Source: Pseudolactococcus raffinolactis NBRC 100932 (lineage in GTDB: Bacteria; Bacillota; Bacilli; Lactobacillales; Streptococcaceae). From it: a stretch of 38,691 bases of DNA. A program made the translations under genes and the position numbers. The DNA is taken from contig NZ_BCVN01000017.1 in NCBI RefSeq assembly GCF_001591765.1, forward strand, positions 1 through 38,691. Direction: 5' to 3'. Shown here piece after piece: positions 1 through 6,719 of the stretch (position 1 is its first letter; each line of letters opens with the position of its first letter). The notes beneath the pieces are model-generated. The model was given only the letters and a program-made list of their open reading frames with translations. It searched no databases and was not told the DNA's origin.

Positions 1-413
1 TTAAGATTATCAGCACTAGTTTCAAACAGCGACTGATCATAGCTTGTATCGTTGTATAAAATATAATGACCAGCGCCATCTAAGACTGTATTTTTATTGA
101 TATTTTTATTTTTATCGTTACCTCTATAAACAATATCACTTACTAATTGAATGTAGAGTGCATTACCAGATGTAATTGGTTTTGCCAATGCTGTTTGTAA
201 ATCTGAAACATTTGAAACTTGATATGGATTACTTTCTGTGCCATTCCCAGCTAAAGCAAGTGATTCAATTTCCTCTTCAGTATTTTGAATCTCAGTGGAA
301 AAATTCGAACTACTTTCTGATGAAGGCGATAATAGCTCATCTGCATAGGTATAGATTCTTCCAAAAACAAACAGACAGAAAATTGTTAACACCATCTGAA
401 ATATCTTCTTCAT
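1..413 (-). CDS. Large secreted surface protein, N-terminal part (cut by window edge)
   Basis: The frame is open from ATG at 411-413 to the window edge, giving 137 codons with no stop, so this is the 5' part of a longer gene. The ATG follows AGAAAGGAGA with ideal spacing. Residues 1-24 form a signal peptide (MKKIFQMV, hydrophobic core, then a Y-A-D cleavage region). After a Ser-rich linker comes a stretch beginning AGNGTESNPYQVSNVSDLQ and continuing into TVLDGAGHY. This pattern is typical of the pectate-lyase-like right-handed beta-helix start of long proteins in WxL/Csc surface loci of Lactobacillales (family knowledge, from memory). It is the third gene of a leftward set with the two genes at 620-1501. 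Role inferred: cell-surface adhesion or polysaccharide-associated complex. The C-terminal domain is not visible, so the WxL assignment is unproven. Confidence 0.75.
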   Translation of the reverse strand, partial: MKKIFQMVLTIFCLFVFGRIYTYADELLSPSSESSSNFSTEIQNTEEEIESLALAGNGTESNPYQVSNVSDLQTALAKPITSGNALYIQLVSDIVYRGNDKNKNINKNTVLDGAGHYILYNDTSYDQSLFETSADNL

Positions 414-619
414 TTAAATTCTCCTTTCTAACCTTTCCCCATTCCAACATATGTTAGATTCGTTGTGGTAATATAGCTACCTGATCTTTTGGGAGAACAA
501 ATTATTTTACTACCTAAACTTCAATGTTTACCTAAATAGTTAAACACGGTTCAAGTAAATCTCTAAGAGATAAACCAAATTTCAAACACCTTCGTTTTAT
601 ATTTATTTACTGATGCTAT

Positions 620-877
620 CTACCACGCTTTAAGATTACATTTAGTATGAGCAAAGATCATTTTAGAGACAACTAACAAAACGAAAATTAAAATTAGAAT
701 AGCCAGACCAACAATAGGGAGAGCAACATGTTGACTTTCCCCCATTGTCGGCAAATCCTTTTGCTCCTGTACAATATAATTTGGTCCTTGATTATTATCT
801 GTAGGTGGTTTTTCATGATCACCACCACTTTCGTCTTTCATCCCTAACTGACCAGAAACGGCTATTTCATTTTTCAT
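620..877 (-). CDS. Small sorting-signal (LPTMG) membrane protein without signal peptide
   Basis: 85 residues from ATG at 875-877, preceded by AAGGTGA seven bases upstream. An in-frame ATG at 890-892 lacks a ribosome site. The protein has a short polar Gly/Asp-rich N-terminus, an LPTMG motif (variant of the sortase LPxTG signal), a hydrophobic segment of about 22 residues and a tail with Lys/His. This is the layout of the small LPxTG partner found in Csc/WxL clusters. Oddly it has no N-terminal signal peptide: the part after the Met (IAVSGQLG) resembles the mature N-terminus of the neighbour at 896-1501 (IPVKGTLG). It may therefore be a truncated copy, or may insert through its single membrane segment. 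The stop codon of the upstream gene is 18 bases away, so the two are co-transcribed. Confidence 0.6.
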   Translation of the reverse strand: MKNEIAVSGQLGMKDESGGDHEKPPTDNNQGPNYIVQEQKDLPTMGESQHVALPIVGLAILILIFVLLVVSKMIFAHTKCNLKAW

Positions 878-895
878 GAAAATCACCTTCATTCA

Positions 896-1501
896 TCAAA
901 ATGAGATGGCATCAAATTTCATACCCAGCGTATAATGCAATACCAGTGCTGTGGCTGATGTTGCAGTCCCACTAAATGTGAAGGTTGCTTTATTATCAAC
1001 ACCTGTTGCAACAGGATCAGAAGCTTTAAATTGATTGCCATTATTGGCAAGTGTGATTAACTCAGTAGATTTCGCAGTTATTGTACCATTTTTGATCAAT
1101 TCTGTACTTGCTGATTTCGCAGGATTACCTGTTGTACCAGTTACATCAAGATTTAATTTAAAATCTGTTGGCATACCAGCATTATTGCTATCAGAAGTAA
1201 AGCTATCAGCTGTTACTTTAACTGGTCGTCCAGAGTTATTGACAATCGAATAAGTTGGTGCGTTGATATCTTTTTTAGCGGCTGTATTATAGAAAATTGT
1301 ATCTGTTGGAATTGACACATTAATCCAAGCAGGATCGGTTTCAGGAATTGAGGTACCTGGATCGGTATTATCCGCCCCTAAAGTCCCCTTAACGGGAATA
1401 TCTCCAGTTGATTTACCATCAACTGTTTGATCAGCTGAAACGGCTTGAACGCCCATAAGGACAGTCATTGAAATCATAAGTGTTGAAAGTATCTTTTTCA
1501 T
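896..1501 (-). CDS. Secreted WxL/Csc-locus-type surface protein
   Basis: 201 residues from ATG at 1499-1501, chosen because ATAGGAG sits six bases upstream; a longer in-frame start at 1519 has no ribosome site. Residues 1-29 are a signal peptide ending V-S-A. The mature part has an Asp/Pro/Thr-rich linker and then a beta-rich domain starting TDPAWINVSIPTDTIFYN, with a later YSIVNNSGRPVKV stretch. This combination is familiar from extracellular proteins encoded beside WxL-domain and small LPxTG proteins in Lactococcus and Enterococcus (recollection). No WxL motif is present. It is the first gene of the leftward operon; a promoter candidate lies at 1581-1610. Two tandem TGA codons end the gene directly before the next ORF in the same frame. 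Confidence 0.7.
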   Translation of the reverse strand: MKKILSTLMISMTVLMGVQAVSADQTVDGKSTGDIPVKGTLGADNTDPGTSIPETDPAWINVSIPTDTIFYNTAAKKDINAPTYSIVNNSGRPVKVTADSFTSDSNNAGMPTDFKLNLDVTGTTGNPAKSASTELIKNGTITAKSTELITLANNGNQFKASDPVATGVDNKATFTFSGTATSATALVLHYTLGMKFDAISF

Positions 1502-1580
1502 TTTTTCTCCTATTTTCATTGTTATTCTACCTAATTTTGATGTAACAATAACATGTCATTAACATTAATATTGCCACTTT

Positions 1581-1610
1581 TATAAAGGTTATGCTTTTTA
1601 ATTTTGTCAA
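1581..1610 (-). promoter_or_regulatory. Promoter candidate of the surface-protein operon
   Basis: Read on the minus strand, TTGACA (1605-1610), an 18-base spacer and TTTATA (1581-1586) lie about 80 bases before the start at 1501. It is the best sigma-A match in the leader. No operator was recognised. Confidence 0.5.
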
Positions 1611-1963
1611 TAGAATAATATAAGTTTAAATAATGTAACCTCATACTAGGTCACTTTTACCATTTTTTAAGCCTGCATTATCTCACTTCCTCTTTTTTTC
1701 TACTTCTACAAGATGTCAAACAATACCTCCTGTTTATCTATCAGTTATCATAATACGAACAAGTTGTGAAGCCAACATGAGCTCTTTTAACTAAAGCATA
1801 CTATCTTTCACATAACTCCTTCTCTAACATCCCCAATCCTTTGCTTTACATTTTTAAACCCACATATTCTACCTTTGCTAACGTCTACCAAACTTGTTCA
1901 TAAGAGATGCCAAGTATTTCTACATCCTTTGAAATAGATCTAATTAATAAATTTACTTACTGA

Positions 1964-2047
1964 TTATTCCAATTTTTTGATATAAGTTATCAAGACTAGG
2001 ACAAGTAACAATTGAGAGTTATTCCCCCCATCGCTGCAGCGATTCAT
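1964..2047 (-). CDS. Putative 27-residue peptide, Gly/Asn head and hydrophobic core
   Basis: ATG at 2045-2047 follows GAGGAG with a four-base gap, a strong Shine-Dalgarno for such a small ORF. The product starts MNRCSDGGNNSQ, then has a hydrophobic LLLVLVLIT run and a short YIKKLE tail. It is not recognised. The Cys/Gly/Asn start followed by a single hydrophobic helix is a layout seen in many uncharacterised small membrane peptides of Firmicutes. A cre-like palindrome lies about 60 bases upstream. It could be a relic; coding status is uncertain. Confidence 0.35.
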   Translation of the reverse strand: MNRCSDGGNNSQLLLVLVLITYIKKLE

Positions 2048-2104
2048 TTCACTCCTCTAAAATTACTTATATTAATCAAGAAAGTAAACCATAGGGCAAC
2101 ATGA

Positions 2105-2116
2105 GTAAGCGCTTAC
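2105..2116. promoter_or_regulatory. cre-like palindrome GTAAGCGCTTAC
   Basis: A perfect 12-base palindrome matching the core of CcpA catabolite-responsive elements; on either strand two outer positions depart from the full consensus. It lies upstream of the 27-codon ORF at 1964-2047, roughly where an upstream CcpA site would be. CcpA control is inference. Confidence 0.4.
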
Positions 2117-2159
2117 AAAAACACAAATGACTGACGCCTTATCTAAGATAAAGCAAAAG

Positions 2160-2258
2160 TTATCCGGAAACTTTTTTTTCAAAATCTTTTGATGTGCCAT
2201 CATAAATAAAATTTTTAAAATCCGCACTAAATTTTATTGTTATTTTTTTGCAAGTTAC
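2160..2258 (-). pseudogene. Possible remnant of a repeat-type surface adhesin
   Basis: Between stops, this frame reads a protein-like stretch including KITIKFSADFKNFIYDGTSK followed by a stop. The xxFIYDGTSxDF pattern recalls the YDG-containing repeats of large Gram-positive adhesins. There is no start codon with ribosome site and the flanks carry stops in all frames, so if real it is a short leftover. Low certainty. Confidence 0.2.
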
Positions 2259-2452
2259 TTATCATCTAATTGCCTCTACAACTTATGACACATATGGAAA
2301 TATAAAAACAAATATTTAATTAGTTTATTTTAATTTTATAGTTTTCTGTAATTAAACAATAATATTAAATCTCATTCATATTAAATATACTGACGTTATT
2401 TATAAAATGTCTATAAGTATGAACTTTTTATAGAATACTTGTCCTATAAAAT

Positions 2453-2490
2453 AAAAAACTCTTCCCCATGATTCTGGGGAAGAGTTTTTT
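2453..2490. terminator. Strong bidirectional terminator
   Basis: A 15-bp perfect stem (AAAAAACTCTTCCCC paired with GGGGAAGAGTTTTTT) around an 8-base loop, with A and T tracts that make it usable in both directions. On the minus strand it closes the broken gene at 2563-3102. Confidence 0.85.
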
Positions 2491-2562
2491 AAAGTATCCT
2501 GTCCTATGTTAATAAAACATAAACTTATATTTTGTTGATAACTTTTTGTCTATTGATTTTTT

Positions 2563-3102
2563 TTAGTTTACAGTGATCATGACACCAGCTGCAACTTCTC
2601 CCTTTTTAGCTTTTGTTTTAGGATCATATAAACTAAAACGTGCAGTCGATTTGTATGTGACCTTTGGTAATTTTTTTCTAGTTGAACACGAGTCACTTCT
2701 TCTCACATTTCAATAGAACCAGACGTATATATGACATTTTCATTTTTATTATCTGTAGTGACAACATATACCGAATAAAGGTTAGTCTAAGGATTTTTAA
2801 TATTTAATTTACCACTTTAGGTCTGACTATTTATATCAGTCTTTGAATCAATCCTCAAACTAAACTTACTATCATCAGCTTTTTTCTTAGCTAACTCTGA
2901 TAATTCTTTATCCGATATCTTCTTAGCATCATTTCCTTTTATCAAAAAATCAGCGCTGATGAGTGAAATAGTTTCTTTAGGTTTTGGTCTAAAAATAGTG
3001 TAAAAAGGCATAACATCCTAATAATAATAATAAAAGAAAATTAGCAGTATCAATAACATTTTTTCTTCTTTTTGTTGATCTTTAGTCTTTTTTTTCGTTC
3101 AT
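2563..3102 (-). pseudogene. Broken small surface/membrane protein gene
   Basis: ATG at 3100-3102 follows AGGAG at good spacing, then the reading frame is destroyed several times: a frameshift in an A8 run right after the start, a TAG after a run of Tyr codons, further stops after SQT, after IKNP and after SIEM, and another frameshift before LPKVTYKSTARF. Joined across these lesions the product would have a Lys-rich start, one membrane segment, a charged linker and a C-terminal beta domain with motifs SGKLNIKNP, TDNKNENVIYTSGSIE, and FSLYDPKTKAKKGE ending in MITVN. I recall similar small anchored proteins near surface loci of Lactobacillales but cannot name the family. At least five lesions exclude a single sequencing error. 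Confidence 0.75.
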
Positions 3103-3108
3103 ATACGA

Positions 3109-3130
3109 CTCCTATTATTTATAATAGGAG
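3109..3130. repeat. 22-base palindrome over the ribosome site of the broken gene
   Basis: Arms CTCCTATTAT (3109-3118) and ATAATAGGAG (3121-3130) are perfect with a two-base centre. On the minus strand one AGGAG is the ribosome site of the pseudogene start at 3102, so the hairpin would hide it. It may be an old regulatory hairpin or chance. Confidence 0.5.
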
Positions 3131-3468
3131 TGAATTAACTGTCAAAGACAGCTATGATGTCCCCCTATTTTACTAAAAAATAATATTTCTCAACTAATTT
3201 TTACTTAAGTCATTATATTAGTATAAAAGAGAGAATCAGTAAACTCATAACGACAAGTTGCTTTTTCAAACAACTTCATAGATACATTTTCTAAAGCAAC
3301 ATTGACTTGTGTAGTGTTTCAAAGGTCTCATCTCAAAATTTTTTTAATAATATATTCAACATTCATTTTAATTTAAGTGTTATTTTTTGAAAAGGAATAT
3401 AAAGAGTAACTCTTTCTAGTAATTATAAGTAGATAAAAGTATTTGCTTAGGCTGCGAAAATGTCAATT

Positions 3469-3533
3469 TTTGATAATATTCAAAAAAAGAATCGTATGCG
3501 ATATGATACGACGCTTTTTCGAATATTATCAAA
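3469..3533 (-). terminator. Large composite inverted repeat, probable scrK terminator
   Basis: Outer arms of 13 bp are perfect (TTTGATAATATTC at 3469-3481 and its complement at 3521-3533). Inside are AAAAAG/CTTTTT and CGTAT/ATACG arms. Read on the minus strand, the inner hairpin is followed by a T7 run, as expected for an intrinsic terminator placed 40-110 bases after scrK. The outer arms are more than a terminator needs, so a small mobile or protein-binding element is an alternative. Confidence 0.6.
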
Positions 3534-3576
3534 TTATATTTTTCAACAGGATATATTTACTTTGAGTTTTTTTGAA

Positions 3577-4458
3577 TCAATTATTTCTATCATATTCTCT
3601 TTTTGCCAAAGCGAAATTCCCAACAGTTGCTGACGCATTATTGGCAATACTTGGAACTTGTAAATATGCCGATAACTCAGGAACTGAAACATAATCGTTT
3701 AGGAGTTCCGCAAATTGTTTACGGACGCGTTGCATCATATGTTCTTGTGCCATGACCCCACCACCAAAAATAATTTTTTCAGGTCGGAGCGTCAAAGTCG
3801 TTGTTACAGCCGCTTGTGCAATGTAATAGGCTTGAATATCCCAGACATGTGAATCTAATCTGATATTTTCACCCCGAACACCAGTCCGAGCTTCAAGTGA
3901 TGGACCTGCTGCGACACCTTCCAAGCAATCACCGTGGTAAGGACAGACACCCGCAAATGCTAAGTCTTCTGGATGACGTTTGACAAACATATGTCCCATT
4001 TCTGCATGAGAAATACCACCGATAAATTCACCATCTTGGATGGCACCCGCTCCAATACCTGTTCCGATTGTAAAATAAACCAAGCTCTTAAGTGATGGAT
4101 CTAATAATTGTTCACCAAAGGCTGAGGAATTCACATCTGTCGTAAAAAACATAGGTAAATCCAGCTGGTCCCTCAAGAAACCAATCATATCAAAATTCGC
4201 CCAATGAGGTTTAGGTGTTGTTGTCACGAAACCATAGGTTTCAGATCCCCTATCAATATCAATCGGCCCGAAACTACCAACCGCAATCGCCACAACAGAT
4301 GATCCAAATTGTTTAAAGAAATCAACTGCCTGTTGCAAAGTTTCTTCTGGTTTTTCTGTTGGAAATGTCGCACTTTCAAGAATCATCAACTCTTCATTGC
4401 CGACTGCACAGACAAACTTTGTGCCACCTGCTTCAATACTACCAAATAATTTGCTCAT
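3577..4458 (-). CDS. scrK: Fructokinase, ROK family
   Basis: 293 residues from ATG at 4456-4458 after GAGAGGT; a TTG four codons earlier is less likely. It phosphorylates the free fructose released when sucrose-6-phosphate is split by ScrB, yielding fructose-6-phosphate in the cytoplasm. ROK features seen: the N-terminal phosphate-binding GSIEAGGTKF, the FTIGTGIGAGA loop, a HAEMGH motif and the zinc-binding CPYHGDCLEG. Length fits the bacterial ROK fructokinase family. It lies downstream of scrA but has its own extended -10 promoter and a cre site, with a hairpin between the genes. Confidence 0.9.
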   Translation of the reverse strand: MSKLFGSIEAGGTKFVCAVGNEELMILESATFPTEKPEETLQQAVDFFKQFGSSVVAIAVGSFGPIDIDRGSETYGFVTTTPKPHWANFDMIGFLRDQLDLPMFFTTDVNSSAFGEQLLDPSLKSLVYFTIGTGIGAGAIQDGEFIGGISHAEMGHMFVKRHPEDLAFAGVCPYHGDCLEGVAAGPSLEARTGVRGENIRLDSHVWDIQAYYIAQAAVTTTLTLRPEKIIFGGGVMAQEHMMQRVRKQFAELLNDYVSVPELSAYLQVPSIANNASATVGNFALAKREYDRNN

Positions 4459-4501
4459 TTTACCTCTCAATTGAGTTGACTTACAACTCTTTCCTTTCTT
4501 C

Positions 4502-4527
4502 TTGTAAACGTTTCCTACATTTTAACA
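4502..4527 (-). promoter_or_regulatory. scrK promoter with overlapping cre site
   Basis: On the minus strand TGTTAAAAT (4519-4527) is an extended -10. Directly downstream is TAGGAAACGTTTACAA (4502-4517), which matches the CcpA cre consensus WTGNNARCGNWWWCAW at all but one fixed position and covers the expected start site. This implies glucose repression of scrK independent of scrA. Confidence 0.65.
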
Positions 4528-4538
4528 TAATCCCAAAC

Positions 4539-4563
4539 AAATAACCGATATAATCGGTTATTT
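4539..4563 (-). terminator. Hairpin between scrA and scrK
   Basis: Ten-base perfect arms AAATAACCGA and TCGGTTATTT around a five-base loop begin just after the scrA stop. The T tract that follows is poor, so it may be a weak terminator or an mRNA 3'-end stabiliser. Confidence 0.55.
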
Positions 4564-4568
4564 TAGTT

Positions 4569-6515
4569 TTATTTTGCTACAGGGGCAGTCGTTTGGATAA
4601 TAGCTTGACCAACCGTAACAGTTTGATTATCAATCCCTTGAACTTCTGCAAATGACATGGTATTGGTCACAATGACCATCACTGTCGCTTCATATCCGGC
4701 AGCTTTAATTTTATCAATATTGAAAGTACCTAATAAGTCACCTTTCTTCACAACTTGACCTTGTTTGACTTGTGTTGAGAAGCCGTCACCTGCCATTTGT
4801 ACCGTGTCAATGCCGATATGCAGCAGAACCTCTGCACCATTAGCAGTCAAGAGACCATAGGCATGCTTGCTGTCATTTGTGACTGTCAAAGTTCCATCAG
4901 CTGGTGCATAAATTTCACCTACAGTTGGTTCAATTGCAATCCCTTTACCCATCAATCCTGATGAGAAGACTTGATCTTTAGTTTCAGAAAGTTGGATAGC
5001 TTGTCCTGTCACAGGCGCAAAGAGTTCTTCAGCTAAAACACCTTCAGATGTTTTGACAATATTAATATCTTGAGCTGTTGTTCCTGTCGTTGCGACATTA
5101 GCAGGTACATCCATGCGACCTTTACCATAGATATAAGTCGCTAAGAATGCAAGGACGAAGCTGACCGCAATACCAAGCATGAACATTGGAATGCTAGCAG
5201 GTTTGATCGCAATAAAGCCGATGATTCCCGCAGGCCCAAGTGATACGCCACGCACACCTGCAAATCCCATGATGGTAGAGGCAATGCCGGCTGCACCGAG
5301 ACCGATAAAGAATGGGAATTTGAGTTTGAGGTTGACACCAAACATAGCTGGTTCAGTAATCCCTAGCATAGCAGAGAAAGCTGAAGATGATGCGAGACCT
5401 TTTTGTTTTTCGTTTTTCGTCAAGAAGAAGATGGCAAATGTTGCAGCACCCTGAGCAACGTTTGCTGCAGCCGCGATTGGGAAGATGAAGTCACCCCCAG
5501 TTTTTGCAATATCAGCAAGTAGAGAAGTTTCAATCGCTGGAAATGATTGGTGCAAACCAGTCAACACAATTGCTGAATAGCCAAGACCAAAGATACCATA
5601 GCCTACACCTCCTAGTGTATTGACGAGCCAAACGAGACCATCAGTCATTCCATTTGAGATACCACGAAGGACAGGACCAACTACTGCAAATGTCACAAAA
5701 CCTGTAATAATAACGGCTAACATCGGTGTGAAAGTAAAGTCAATCGCATTTTTCAAATGCTTATGGAAGAATTTCTCAAGCGTTGCCAAAATCCAAGCCA
5801 CACCAATGACTGGTAAGACTTGACCTTGATAACCGGCTTGGGCGATTTTGAAACCAAAAACATCCCAGTACGGCATTTTGTTTGAAGCAATGGCTTCTGC
5901 TACACCGTAACCATTAACGAGGCTAGGCATTACCAACATCATACCTGCTGCTGCCCCAAGATAAGGATTACCGCCGAAACGTTTCGTTGCTGAAAATCCG
6001 ATTAAAATAGGTAGGAAAGCAAATGGTGCCGAGGCCATAAGATTGACAATCTCAGCAAACCCTTGAATACCTGGGACCATCTCAACAATAGACTGAGGAC
6101 CAAAGAGACCTTGACCTGTCAAAACATTGTTCAAGGCCATCAAGAGACCGCCTGCAACCAAAGCAGGAATCAATGGTACGAAAATATCTGATAAGACTTT
6201 AATCAACTTCATAAGTGGATTTGTTTCAGTGTTGGCAACGTCTTTCAGCTCATCTTTCGACACTTCGCCAACTCCAGTAATCGCTACCAATTCTTTGTAG
6301 ACAGTATTTACATCACCTGGTCCGACGATGATTTGATACTGACCATTGGCTTCAAATGTCCCTTTCAAATCTGCATCATCGTCAAGCGCTGCTTGATCAA
6401 TGTTAGCTGTGTCTTTAACAACTAAACGCAAACGTGTGGCACAGTGGGCTGCTGCGACGAGGTTATCCTCGCCAAGTGCTGCCGCAACTCGTTTTGCTAC
6501 TTCTTTGTGATCCAT
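4569..6515 (-). CDS. scrA: Sucrose-specific PTS enzyme IIBCA
   Basis: 648 residues; ATG follows GAAGGGGAA. It takes up sucrose with phosphorylation to sucrose-6-phosphate at the membrane. Domain order: EIIB (about 1-85) with the phosphorylated Cys25 in [14 protein letters not shown] (about 105-460), a glucose-superfamily membrane domain with about ten helices and an ITEPAMFG-type motif; EIIA (about 495-640) with the active His in [16 protein letters not shown]. All three domains are intact and length fits sucrose IIBCA proteins. It is divergent from scrB, the hydrolase for its product, which supports the sucrose assignment over trehalose or beta-glucosides. Confidence 0.93.
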   Translation of the reverse strand: MDHKEVAKRVAAALGEDNLVAAAHCATRLRLVVKDTANIDQAALDDDADLKGTFEANGQYQIIVGPGDVNTVYKELVAITGVGEVSKDELKDVANTETNPLMKLIKVLSDIFVPLIPALVAGGLLMALNNVLTGQGLFGPQSIVEMVPGIQGFAEIVNLMASAPFAFLPILIGFSATKRFGGNPYLGAAAGMMLVMPSLVNGYGVAEAIASNKMPYWDVFGFKIAQAGYQGQVLPVIGVAWILATLEKFFHKHLKNAIDFTFTPMLAVIITGFVTFAVVGPVLRGISNGMTDGLVWLVNTLGGVGYGIFGLGYSAIVLTGLHQSFPAIETSLLADIAKTGGDFIFPIAAAANVAQGAATFAIFFLTKNEKQKGLASSSAFSAMLGITEPAMFGVNLKLKFPFFIGLGAAGIASTIMGFAGVRGVSLGPAGIIGFIAIKPASIPMFMLGIAVSFVLAFLATYIYGKGRMDVPANVATTGTTAQDINIVKTSEGVLAEELFAPVTGQAIQLSETKDQVFSSGLMGKGIAIEPTVGEIYAPADGTLTVTNDSKHAYGLLTANGAEVLLHIGIDTVQMAGDGFSTQVKQGQVVKKGDLLGTFNIDKIKAAGYEATVMVIVTNTMSFAEVQGIDNQTVTVGQAIIQTTAPVAK

Positions 6516-6620
6516 AGAAATTCCCCTTCAAATTGTTACATGATAATTCAAGTCATAGAAAATCATTTCTACAAATCAAATTTCAAAGTTCACTTAAAAC
6601 AATGTCGTTGCGATATCAAT

Positions 6621-6636
6621 TGTCAAACGTTTGATA
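6621..6636. promoter_or_regulatory. ScrR operator O1
   Basis: TGTCAAACGTTTGATA is an almost perfect palindrome (core TCAAACGTTTGA) of the LacI-family type with a central CG. It sits just downstream of the expected scrA start and overlaps the cre site. It closely matches O2 at 6675-6690. Binding by ScrR (8231-9187) is inference from position and family. Confidence 0.75.
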
Positions 6637-6646
6637 CCGCTTACAT
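6631..6646 (-). promoter_or_regulatory. cre site at the scrA start
   Basis: ATGTAAGCGGTATCAA on the minus strand agrees with WTGNNARCGNWWWCAW at every defined position. It covers the predicted scrA start site (about 6645) and overlaps O1, so CcpA and ScrR would occupy the same stretch. Confidence 0.8.
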
Positions 6647-6651
6647 TTTAA

Positions 6652-6680
6652 ATTATAACCTGTTTCAAAAACATTGTCAA
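6652..6680 (-). promoter_or_regulatory. scrA promoter
   Basis: TTGACA (complement of 6675-6680), exactly 17 bases, then TATAAT (complement of 6652-6657): a full consensus sigma-A promoter. Its -35 box is one arm of operator O2. Confidence 0.85.
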
Positions 6681-6690
6681 GCGTTTGACA
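6675..6690. promoter_or_regulatory. ScrR operator O2 shared by both -35 boxes
   Basis: TGTCAAGCGTTTGACA is a 16-base palindrome with one central departure. Its left arm is the -35 of scrA (minus strand) and its right arm is the -35 of scrB (plus strand), so one bound repressor would block both promoters. Confidence 0.8.
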
Positions 6691-6713
6691 TAGAATTTTT
6701 TTTGCATTATAAT
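6685..6713 (+). promoter_or_regulatory. scrB promoter, predicted leaderless start
   Basis: TTGACA (6685-6690), 17 bases, TATAAT (6708-6713). Only six bases separate the -10 from the scrB ATG at 6720, which places the transcript start at or within a base or two of the start codon. No Shine-Dalgarno sequence fits between. Confidence 0.8.
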
Positions 6714-6719
6714 TTGATT

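Larger units (their letters stand above)
1502..2562. other. Gene-poor AT-rich stretch, about 1.06 kb
   Basis: No conventional gene can be supported here on either strand. It holds the promoter candidate at 1581-1610, a 27-codon ORF at 1964-2047, a cre-like palindrome at 2105-2116, a possible adhesin remnant at 2160-2258 and a strong terminator at 2453-2490. There is also a plus-strand terminator-like hairpin near 2154-2180 with no plus-strand gene to serve. The rest (about 1620-1960 and 2260-2450) shows only frequent stops in all frames. Confidence 0.6.
3103..3576. other. Intergenic region, about 470 bp, no gene
   Basis: No supportable ORF. It contains a 22-base palindrome at 3109-3130 over the ribosome site of the broken gene, a weak hairpin near 3253-3274 (AAGTTG/CAACTT) and the large inverted repeat at 3469-3533 that probably ends the scrK transcript. 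Confidence 0.6.

Noticed and set aside
176-457. Plus-strand frame of 93 codons at the left end
   Set aside because: It lies antisense to the secreted-protein gene at 1-413, which has a signal peptide and a ribosome site; the plus frame has neither.
1035-1253. Plus-strand frame opposite the WxL-type protein gene
   Set aside because: Shadow of the minus-strand gene; no ribosome site and no protein-like features.
6444-6719. N-terminal extension of scrB
   Set aside because: It crosses the scrA coding region and both scr promoters; the family length and the promoter position favour the ATG at 6720.
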